A stretch of DNA of 11,396 bases. Source: Bacteroidales bacterium. Its GTDB lineage: Bacteria > Bacteroidota > Bacteroidia > Bacteroidales > Dysgonomonadaceae. Positions 1 through 6,126 of the stretch are shown here, one piece after another. The stretch is taken from contig JAAYFR010000386.1 in NCBI GenBank assembly GCA_012728155.1, forward strand, positions 1 through 11,396. Reading direction: 5' to 3'. Under the pieces are notes generated by a model that worked only from the letters and a program-made list of their open reading frames with translations, had not been told where the DNA came from and did no database searches. Every line of letters starts with the position of its first letter. Position 1 is the first letter of the stretch. The position numbers were made by a program, and so were the translations under genes.

Positions 1-377
1 ATTATCAACGCTTCCATCGTATCACGGCATTTCTTCCGTATCTCCGGATCGGCAGAGAGGATAAACCCGTCAAAACCGGCACAGATGGCACTCACTTTTA
101 TATTTCGTCCTTTCAGTGCGTCTTTCATCTCCTCTAATCTCGCAAGCATCGGTTTTCCATGCGGTTCAAAACCCACTACGCCATGCTCTTCCATAAAATC
201 GAACTTCTCATTCAGGTTAGCACCGGGATCAGTTCCTTCCTGAAATGAGATATTCAATTTCGCCTTAGAGTCTTTCTCTTTTCCATCTGTCGAAACAAAT
301 GAACTGCATCCACTAATGGCCACTGCTGCGGATCCAGCAAGGGTTGTCCTTAAAAAACTTCTCCTGTCGAGTGTCAT
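1..377 (-). CDS. Tat-exported lipoprotein, sugar phosphate isomerase/epimerase-like TIM barrel (3' end beyond window)
   Basis: I translated this by hand from the ATG at 377-375; 125 codons are visible and the frame is still open at the left edge. The N-terminus carries a twin-arginine motif (DRRSFLR, Arg5-Arg6), a short hydrophobic stretch and a lipobox ending in Cys24 (AISGC). This predicts Tat export of a folded, probably metal-bound protein and lipid anchoring. From about residue 43 the sequence (KLNISFQEG, then FDFMEEHGVVGFEPHG) resembles the first strands and helices of xylose-isomerase-like TIM barrels (AP endonuclease 2 superfamily). The catalytic metal ligands would lie in the missing part, so activity cannot be judged. 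It starts 11 bases after the stop of the exported Gfo/Idh gene, so the two are almost certainly co-transcribed. Such barrels act as sugar epimerases or isomerases, and some are thought to work on keto-sugar glycosides. Family assignment is fairly good, reaction unknown. Confidence 0.8.
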   Translation of the reverse strand, partial: MTLDRRSFLRTTLAGSAAVAISGCSSFVSTDGKEKDSKAKLNISFQEGTDPGANLNEKFDFMEEHGVVGFEPHGKPMLARLEEMKDALKGRNIKVSAICAGFDGFILSADPEIRKKCRDTMEALI

Positions 378-388
378 AATTGCATTTT

Positions 389-1762
389 TTATTTTCCACT
401 TCCCGGTACAGGTACCGTAAATTCTGACATATCCATCTTTCCGATATTCAAGTCGGCGGGAGTATAATCAAGTGGGGAAGCGGTCATGGCATCCCAAGTC
501 ACTTGTTGTCCGGAATAAGCCGCTTCACGCCCCATAATCCCGGCCATGTTAGAGACAGCAGTTTCTGATGCCTGTTCAATTGGATTGTTGCTCCGTATGC
601 AGTTAATCAGATTGACATGCTCCAATGTATAGGGGTCAGTCTGCTGGAAATTTGCCTTTTCAGCTTCGCCATCATACTGCCAGATCACATTGCCGGCAAG
701 ATCTTTGATCACATATCCCCCATTGCTCGACCACGATCCTTTTGATCCTTGTATAAACTCGCTCACATTATTGGCACAACCATCAATCTGACGACACATA
801 CTGTGCATGTGAATCCCATTTTCCATTGTGAAGTCTATACTGAAATTATCATACTGGTCTCCTGTCACACGACGATGACGTGAACCAAAACCGACTGCAC
901 TGACTGGCTTCAATCCTGTGAACCAAGTAAATACATCTATATTATGGACATGCTGTTCCACGATATGGTCGCCCGATAGCCATTTCCAGTTTACCCAGTC
1001 GCGTACCATAAATTCAAAATCGCTCCATTGTGGTTGACGATCCCGATACCATAACTGTGATTGGTTCCAGTAAACGATTCCACCGGTAATTTCACCGATT
1101 GCACCATTCATGATTTGTTTAAATGACTCTACATATCCGCGCTGATGGTGACGTTGTGTTCCGGTTACTACGGAGAGTTTTTTAGCCTGGGCTTGCTTGG
1201 CAGCTGCCACAATAGTACGGTAACCGGCTGCGTCCACACAGATTGGTTTTTCGAGGAAACTATGTTTGTTCTTCTCTACCGCATACTTGAAATGTTCAGC
1301 ACGGAAAAAAGGAGGTGCACAATCGATGAGTAGATCGATATCGCTATCAATCACCTGCTTGTAGGCATCCAACCCTACAAAACGCTTGTCTGCCGGGATA
1401 TCGATATTTTTTTCATTTTTCAGTTTTTCCGCAAGATTATCGACTCTGTCTTGGAAGACATCGCCCAAGGCTACAATAGTCACACCATTGGCCGCATTCA
1501 AGAAATTGATGGCCGCACCCGAACCACGTCCACCACAACCAACAACACCTGCTTTCAGTTCTTTTCCATCGGCTGCCAAATCAGGAAGCTCGGGAATATA
1601 ATAACTACCCGGCTCTTTCAAAGGCACATTACCGCCTTTATCTACTCCGCCACTGCAAGATGTCAAGATCCCTGCACTACCTGTCCCAATCACTCCAACT
1701 GCTCCTGCTACGGCAGAAGTCTTTAAAAATGACCTTCTGGTCAAATTGTTCTCTTTCTTCAT
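389..1762 (-). CDS. Tat-exported lipoprotein oxidoreductase, Gfo/Idh/MocA family
   Basis: This 457-residue protein is a probable NAD(P)-dependent sugar oxidoreductase acting outside the cytoplasm. A canonical Tat signal (TRRSFLK, Arg9-Arg10) leads into a hydrophobic segment and a lipobox ending in Cys36 (ILTSC). A Rossmann fold begins near residue 70 with the dinucleotide loop GVVGCGGRG (72-80). The family EKP motif is at 171-173, with Lys172 the expected catalytic lysine. A conserved stretch, SGDHIVEQHVHNIDV (263-277), supplies His271, His273 and Asp276 as likely active-site residues. Tat export implies the cofactor is bound before export and held tightly, as in glucose-fructose oxidoreductase. 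It follows the cytochrome fusion gene by 50 bases and precedes the isomerase-like gene by 11, suggesting one operon. GH109 alpha-N-acetylgalactosaminidases share this fold and signal, but I could not see their characteristic motifs. Family call is firm; substrate is unknown. Confidence 0.9.
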   Translation of the reverse strand: MKKENNLTRRSFLKTSAVAGAVGVIGTGSAGILTSCSGGVDKGGNVPLKEPGSYYIPELPDLAADGKELKAGVVGCGGRGSGAAINFLNAANGVTIVALGDVFQDRVDNLAEKLKNEKNIDIPADKRFVGLDAYKQVIDSDIDLLIDCAPPFFRAEHFKYAVEKNKHSFLEKPICVDAAGYRTIVAAAKQAQAKKLSVVTGTQRHHQRGYVESFKQIMNGAIGEITGGIVYWNQSQLWYRDRQPQWSDFEFMVRDWVNWKWLSGDHIVEQHVHNIDVFTWFTGLKPVSAVGFGSRHRRVTGDQYDNFSIDFTMENGIHMHSMCRQIDGCANNVSEFIQGSKGSWSSNGGYVIKDLAGNVIWQYDGEAEKANFQQTDPYTLEHVNLINCIRSNNPIEQASETAVSNMAGIMGREAAYSGQQVTWDAMTASPLDYTPADLNIGKMDMSEFTVPVPGSGK

Positions 1763-1779
1763 TTTTTTGATTTGTTTAA

Positions 1780-1829
1780 ATTATTTGATTGCTGAATTGT
1801 TGCATTGTTGCATTATTGAATTGCTGAAT
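1780..1829. repeat. Short direct repeat spanning the cytochrome fusion gene's stop codon
   Basis: On the plus strand, 1780-1797 and 1812-1829 are 18-base direct repeats matching at 16 positions. Between them the 8-mer ATTGTTGC occurs twice in tandem (1796-1803 and 1804-1811). The copy at 1812-1829 includes the last codons and the TAA stop of the cytochrome fusion gene, while the other lies in the 50-base spacer before the Gfo/Idh gene. It looks like a local slippage duplication; no function is evident. Confidence 0.6.
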
Positions 1830-3387
1830 CAGGTTCACATACCACCCTGAATCCAACTCCCTTTATATCAGAATACCACCAGATGCTTTTCGGTTGCTGT
1901 GGGTCGGTTCTCAACCATGCATCGTGCTGGGTATAACTGCGGCTTGCACTTCTCACATCAGACGCGTCGGAGGAATAAAGTCCTCCACGTACCACCCATT
2001 CTTCACCTTCGGTCACCTGTGGATTATGGGTAACTCCCGATCGGTTGGCGTATGCGTTCGGGTCATATCTATCGGAGGTGTATTCCATCACATTTCCCAA
2101 CATATTCTTTAAGCCAAATGGGTTTGGCATTACTAAGGAAGGTGGCTGTGTACGGCCATCACTATTTTTGTCATAGATCACATTCGACGTAATACCTTCG
2201 GTCTTCGGCTTGAAGAGAGTTCTCATAAATCCCTGTGCTGAAAAATCTTTCGGGCTTCCGGGGAAGAAGTAAGCAGTTTCAGTTCCACCACGAGCAGCGT
2301 ATTCCCATTCGGCTTCAGTGGGCAAACGGTATTTCTTACCTGTCTTCTCCGACAACCACTGACAGAATGTTTCTGCAGCATAATGGGTCATAGTGATGGC
2401 AGGACGATCACCCTGTCCCCAACCTTGGTCGGGATAACCGAATGGAGGTGTAGGACCTGATATGGCATCCACTTCCGTCGCATTCAAATTGTTGGCATAT
2501 ACTGTTTCTGGAGGGGTACGTCCCTCGCTCATTGTCTCAGCATAAAAGGACCAGAACATATCCCATGTGGTCTCTACTTCAGCCATGAAGAAAGGATCTA
2601 ACGACACCTCATGCTGCGGAGATTCGTCCGGTTTTCGGAAGGGCTCTTTTTCGGGGCTTCCCATCTTGAAAGTACCCCCCGGAATTGCAATCATCCCAAA
2701 CGAAACAGCTGTGCCGGGTATCTGCTCACTATAATTGGCAAAGGATGTGACTACGGTCGATTCCTTAAAGAACAAACTGGTATCTACTACTGCAGATCCG
2801 GTCATGCCGGGGATTCCAACCATCTGTCCATGGGAGTAATTCGGGTTGTAATGTCCTGCATCCAAATGGCAACTAATACACTGCAAATCGAGCTTTTTCG
2901 CATTCTCCTCATAATAAAGATGCGCAGTAATACCATCATCATTAATTCCTTGCGGGAAGAGGTTCTGGTGACATTTAACACATGATTCGTTGGGAGTATA
3001 TTTCACAGCATGTTCCAATTCCGATTTTCTATCCCAGTCGATCTCAGCGGGATCCTTGGTAAGATATCCCCACAGATCATGTAGTCCAAGCGATATTTTC
3101 GCCGTATAATGCCCCCATGTATCATCTTTGGGAGGAAGATGGCAATCTACACAATTTACCATTACTCCACTTGAATTGTTCACATGAACTGAGAGCATCC
3201 AACTCTCTTCGGCATGAGGATGCACATGACACATCATACACGATTCATTCGTAGAAAAATAGACCGAAGTCTGATACAGGGCGGCTACAAAAACAATTCC
3301 GATAAATATCCCCACGAGAAGAAAAAAACCTTTCCGTTGATGCAGTTTTTTTCCTGTTCTCCCTTTCCTTCTTGCGCGCTTCGACAT
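1813..3387 (-). CDS. Membrane-anchored tetraheme NapC/NirT-like cytochrome c fused to an FGE/SUMF1-fold domain
   Basis: This 524-residue protein has a basic N-terminus, one membrane anchor (about 20-42) and four CXXCH haem c motifs: CMMCH 50-54, CVDCH 79-83, CVKCH 136-140 and CISCH 170-174. Their context (first haem soon after the helix, ESWMLSVH, then GVMVNCVDCHLPP) is typical of NapC/NirT/NrfH quinol-oxidising cytochromes, so it should face the periplasm and exchange electrons with quinones or redox partners. From about 230 to 517 a formylglycine-generating-enzyme/SUMF1 fold follows: IAIPGGTFKMGS, YRLPTEAEWEYAARGG (353-368), GLKNMLGNVMEYTSDRYD, VRGGLY and GVGFRV. The two catalytic cysteines of true FGE are missing: the GGLYSSDASDV region has Ser473 and Val478 in their place. 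It is therefore probably not a sulfatase-activating enzyme, and no sulfatase lies nearby. It heads the run of exported redox genes. Its role as electron acceptor for them is inference. Confidence 0.88.
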   Translation of the reverse strand: MSKRARRKGRTGKKLHQRKGFFLLVGIFIGIVFVAALYQTSVYFSTNESCMMCHVHPHAEESWMLSVHVNNSSGVMVNCVDCHLPPKDDTWGHYTAKISLGLHDLWGYLTKDPAEIDWDRKSELEHAVKYTPNESCVKCHQNLFPQGINDDGITAHLYYEENAKKLDLQCISCHLDAGHYNPNYSHGQMVGIPGMTGSAVVDTSLFFKESTVVTSFANYSEQIPGTAVSFGMIAIPGGTFKMGSPEKEPFRKPDESPQHEVSLDPFFMAEVETTWDMFWSFYAETMSEGRTPPETVYANNLNATEVDAISGPTPPFGYPDQGWGQGDRPAITMTHYAAETFCQWLSEKTGKKYRLPTEAEWEYAARGGTETAYFFPGSPKDFSAQGFMRTLFKPKTEGITSNVIYDKNSDGRTQPPSLVMPNPFGLKNMLGNVMEYTSDRYDPNAYANRSGVTHNPQVTEGEEWVVRGGLYSSDASDVRSASRSYTQHDAWLRTDPQQPKSIWWYSDIKGVGFRVVCEPDSAIQ

Positions 3388-3522
3388 TGCTGTTTCTGAT
3401 AAGAAGTTTTACATTATAGTTTTTATCTATACACTGTTGCTATTTGACTATAAAAATAGGCAAATTTTACGCTACTTAAAAAAATGAATTTATAAAATGT
3501 ACTACTTTGACAAAAATTATGT
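3388..3522 (-). other. AT-rich intergenic spacer, possible weak promoter
   Basis: This 135-base spacer separates the cytoplasmic Gfo/Idh gene from the cytochrome fusion gene. On the minus strand, TATTTTTA (plus 3451-3458) is one base off the Bacteroides -7 consensus TAnnTTTG, and 19 bases upstream lies TTTT, one base off the -33 TTTG. No GC-rich hairpin with a T-run is present, so I see no convincing intrinsic terminator. The spacer could hold a second promoter, but the evidence is weak. Confidence 0.2.
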
Positions 3523-4689
3523 TTATTCAATCCATTTGAACCATTTAGTATGATTATCCAGACTTGCTTCTACCATTGTCTCCACAAATTGCATTCCCCT
3601 GACTCCATCGTAGACAGTTGGAAAATCGGTAATCTGCTCATTGGGCTGCTCACCGTTTCTCTTAGCCATTACGGTCAAGGCAAAATTCCGATAAATATTG
3701 GCAAATGCTTCTATAAAACCTTCCGGATGTCCCGCAGGTGTCCTGGTATTCCACCTGGCGATATCACTCAAGAATTCGTTATTACCCATATAGAGTTCTT
3801 GCATAGGTTTATCGCCCCATCTCAGAATCAAGCGGTTTGAATCCATCTGTCTCCATTCCAGTCCTCCTTGATCACCATACACACGAATACGGATATTATT
3901 GGCCTCTCCCGTAGCTATCTGGGTAGCCATCAACACACCGGTCACACCGTTTTCCAGACGGAGTAACGAGGTACCGTCATCATCTACTGGACGTCCTTCC
4001 ACATATGTCTCCAGACTGGCGCAAACTTCCACTACCTTCAGTCCCGTCACATATTCCACCAAGTGCCAAGCATGGGTTCCGATATCCCCCATACATCCAG
4101 CTTTACCGGTAGTATTGGGATTTGTTCTCCATCCGGCATTATTGTCTCCCTTTAATTCAATCCGTTGTGACAGCCACCCTTGTGTATATTCCACATACAC
4201 TTTCCTAAGCTTGCCCAACTCTCCGTTGGCAATCCGTGCTTTCGCCTCTTTCACGGCAGGATATCCCGAATAGACATGGGTAAGTGCCAGCACCAGGCCA
4301 CTCTCCTTCACTTTCTCTTGGAGTTTTTTTGCCTCTTCAAGGGAAAAGGTGATTGGTTTATCGAGCACAACATGAATACCCCTTTCCAGTGCCATCATCG
4401 CTGGTTCAAAATGCCACTTATTGGGAGTTACGATGGTAACGAAATCCATCCGCTCTTCTTCCGGCAACGCCATTTCACGTTCAAACATTTCATGGTAGTT
4501 GTCATAAACCCGATGATCCGGTAGAAAATATTCCCTACCGGAACTCTTCGATATTTCCGGATTTACACTAAAGCAACCGCAGGTCAGTTCGATCAAGTTA
4601 TCCATCAATGCCGCACGACGATGTATGGCTCCGATAAAGGCATCACTTCCACCACCTACCATACCCATTTTTAATTTTTTATGCTTCAT
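3523..4689 (-). CDS. Cytoplasmic Gfo/Idh/MocA family dehydrogenase
   Basis: With start at the ATG 4689-4687 the protein has 388 residues and no signal peptide. The first residues (KHKKLKMGMVGGG) run straight into the dinucleotide-binding loop GGGSDAFIG (12-20). Further marks are DKP (110-112, the EKP equivalent with the catalytic Lys111), GDIGTHAWHL (201-210, with Asp202 and His206 as likely catalytic pair) and GHPEGFIEAF (330-339), a signature of sugar-oxidising members such as levoglucosan dehydrogenase-like enzymes. It likely oxidises or reduces a sugar carbonyl with NAD(H) in the cytoplasm. An in-frame GTG at 4728 would add 13 polar residues and overlap the transporter's last codons; I prefer the ATG because it starts right at the fold. 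The gene follows the MFS gene by 31 bases, so transporter and dehydrogenase probably handle the same compound. Family is firm; substrate is unknown. Confidence 0.9.
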   Translation of the reverse strand: MKHKKLKMGMVGGGSDAFIGAIHRRAALMDNLIELTCGCFSVNPEISKSSGREYFLPDHRVYDNYHEMFEREMALPEEERMDFVTIVTPNKWHFEPAMMALERGIHVVLDKPITFSLEEAKKLQEKVKESGLVLALTHVYSGYPAVKEAKARIANGELGKLRKVYVEYTQGWLSQRIELKGDNNAGWRTNPNTTGKAGCMGDIGTHAWHLVEYVTGLKVVEVCASLETYVEGRPVDDDGTSLLRLENGVTGVLMATQIATGEANNIRIRVYGDQGGLEWRQMDSNRLILRWGDKPMQELYMGNNEFLSDIARWNTRTPAGHPEGFIEAFANIYRNFALTVMAKRNGEQPNEQITDFPTVYDGVRGMQFVETMVEASLDNHTKWFKWIE

Positions 4690-4720
4690 ATCGATTCGAT
4701 TTAGTTTTTTAATATTTTTA

Positions 4721-5947
4721 TTACACACTCTCTGGCAAAGGATTGTTTAAATCGTCTCTCCGCTTCGAATTCTCCCGAAAGAGAAAGATGAATCCGATAA
4801 GGAAAACGAGAGCCATCATAAAAGGAACAACCCATATCCGTTCCCATCGGTATACTTCTTGCACAGTATAATGATCTACAATATTTCCTGCAATCAAAGT
4901 TCCCAGATATTTTCCTACTCCATAGGTGGCAAAAGAGATCAATCCCTGGGCAGAATTTCGCAATGATAAGGGAGCCTTTTCGTCGACGAACAATTGTCCC
5001 GCCACAAAAAAGAAGGTAAAACAAAATCCATGAAGAGGAAGGACTGCATAGATGAAACCGGTCTCTCCTGTCCTTGCTCCCAACGCAAAAAGTCCATACA
5101 TCAATACCCATGCAACAATGGCAGCAACAATACTGCCCTTATATTTCAACTTCAAAAAAAAGAAGGGAAACGAAAACAAAAAAATCACTTCTGCAATCTG
5201 TCCCATACTCATGGCAGCAGCGGCATTTTTAATGCCTACATCGGTAATGAAAAGATTGGTAAACGAATCATAAAATGCCAAGGGAATACAGATTAACGCT
5301 GAAAAGAGAAGCAAAACAAGAAATGAGCGATCTTTTGTCAGTTTAAACGCATCGAATCCAAGTATTTGCCCTATTCTTGCTTTGCCGGCAGTTTTCACAG
5401 GGGCATTATAGGGTAAGAGAAGGGCATAGAAACCTGCCAAAAGAGAAACGCCTGCCCCGATCAGGAAAGGTGTTGAATAGGATTCAAGGCCCAGTGCACT
5501 GATCAGTAGCCCTGCTCCAATCCAGCCAAAAGAGCCAAAAAGTCGAATCCTTGAAAACTCTTTGGTTGGGTTCTTCAGGTTTGTCAGCGAGATTGAACTG
5601 GTCAACGACATGGTAGGCATAAAGCAGATACTATAAAACAACAGCACAGGGAAAAACAGGGAAAAGGAGTCGATCTTGGTTAACCAAAAAAGGAGCAAGG
5701 CACCCACAATATTCAGGAATGCCAAAACCTTGTTGGCAGAAAAAAAGCGATCGGCAATCATACCTACCACAACCGGTGAGATAATGGCAGCTATTGCTGC
5801 GGTACTGTAAGCCAATCCGATCTGGATGCCGGTAAATTCCAACGTCTTCCCTAAATATGTCCCCATTGTAACATACCACGACCCTTGGATAAAGAATTGG
5901 AAAAACATCATGGCTGACAATTTCAGTTTAATCGTATTTTTTTGCAT
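4721..5947 (-). CDS. MFS transporter, nucleoside:H+ symporter (NupG-like) family
   Basis: This 408-residue, strongly hydrophobic protein has about twelve predicted membrane segments and no cleavable signal. The N-terminal part (FFQFFIQGSWYVTMGTYL at 15-32, then GIQIGLAYSTAAIAAIISPVVVGMIADRF) follows the pattern of E. coli NupG/XapB, in which a Trp-rich first helix leads to a G-A-D-R/K loop. The FMPTMSLTSSISLTNLKNP and RLFGSFGWIGAG stretches also correspond to that family. Members move nucleosides by proton symport; relatives in Bacteroidota carbohydrate loci are often assumed to carry sugars instead. Here the partner is a sugar-type Gfo/Idh dehydrogenase 31 bases downstream, and no nucleoside metabolism gene is in sight, so I infer uptake of a small sugar or modified sugar. 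The start lacks a Shine-Dalgarno site, as is usual in this phylum; a probable promoter lies 25 to 65 bases upstream. Confidence 0.88.
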   Translation of the reverse strand: MQKNTIKLKLSAMMFFQFFIQGSWYVTMGTYLGKTLEFTGIQIGLAYSTAAIAAIISPVVVGMIADRFFSANKVLAFLNIVGALLLFWLTKIDSFSLFFPVLLFYSICFMPTMSLTSSISLTNLKNPTKEFSRIRLFGSFGWIGAGLLISALGLESYSTPFLIGAGVSLLAGFYALLLPYNAPVKTAGKARIGQILGFDAFKLTKDRSFLVLLLFSALICIPLAFYDSFTNLFITDVGIKNAAAAMSMGQIAEVIFLFSFPFFFLKLKYKGSIVAAIVAWVLMYGLFALGARTGETGFIYAVLPLHGFCFTFFFVAGQLFVDEKAPLSLRNSAQGLISFATYGVGKYLGTLIAGNIVDHYTVQEVYRWERIWVVPFMMALVFLIGFIFLFRENSKRRDDLNNPLPESV

Positions 5948-5978
5948 AGATATTAATTAATATAATTGAAGTTTTTTA

Positions 5979-6011
5979 CAAAGATGCAAAAATATTATGA
6001 AATAAGACAAA
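5979..6011 (-). promoter_or_regulatory. Probable Bacteroidota-type promoter for the MFS-dehydrogenase pair
   Basis: Read on the minus strand there is TTTG (plus 6008-6011), a 21-base spacer, and CATCTTTG (plus 5979-5986). This matches the Bacteroides pattern TTTG-N19-21-TAnnTTTG with one mismatch, the first base of the -7 box. Transcription would begin about 25 bases before the transporter ATG. The surrounding 178-base spacer is AT-rich and contains nothing else I can recognise; no clear terminator for the upstream oxidoreductase gene is visible in it. Confidence 0.4.
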
Positions 6012-6126
6012 TTATAATAGAAAATTATAAATAATATGTCACGATAATGGTATCAACAGAAGCATTGCTCACTTACTACACTTTACATATATCCAGAGCA
6101 AATAATGCAGTAAAAAAGAGTGATCT

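Noticed and set aside
1145..1726. Plus-strand open frames opposite the exported Gfo/Idh gene, and similar ones opposite the other genes
   Set aside because: They lie opposite well-supported family genes, have no recognisable domains and read like low-complexity reverse-strand translations.
389..1762. GH109 alpha-N-acetylgalactosaminidase identity for the Tat Gfo/Idh protein
   Set aside because: Fold, Tat signal and length agree, but the active-site stretch seen here did not match the GH109 pattern as I remember it; kept only as an alternative.
3388..3522. Intrinsic terminator between the cytoplasmic Gfo/Idh gene and the cytochrome fusion gene
   Set aside because: Only a six-base TATAGT/ACTATA inverted repeat with a long loop is present, with no GC-rich stem.
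4690..4728. GTG start at 4728 for the cytoplasmic Gfo/Idh gene, overlapping the transporter's stop
   Set aside because: It would add 13 residues (MCNKNIKK and following) of no family character. The ATG at 4689 begins directly before the Rossmann strand, as in relatives.
4701..5111. Second minus-strand frame of 136 codons within the transporter gene
   Set aside because: It is a shifted frame of the transporter; the transporter frame matches NupG-like proteins throughout.
5987..5994. TATTTTTG as -7 box for the transporter gene
   Set aside because: It matches TAnnTTTG perfectly, but the only TTTG upstream is 13 bases away, too close for a -33 box. The box at 5979-5986 with 21-base spacing fits better.
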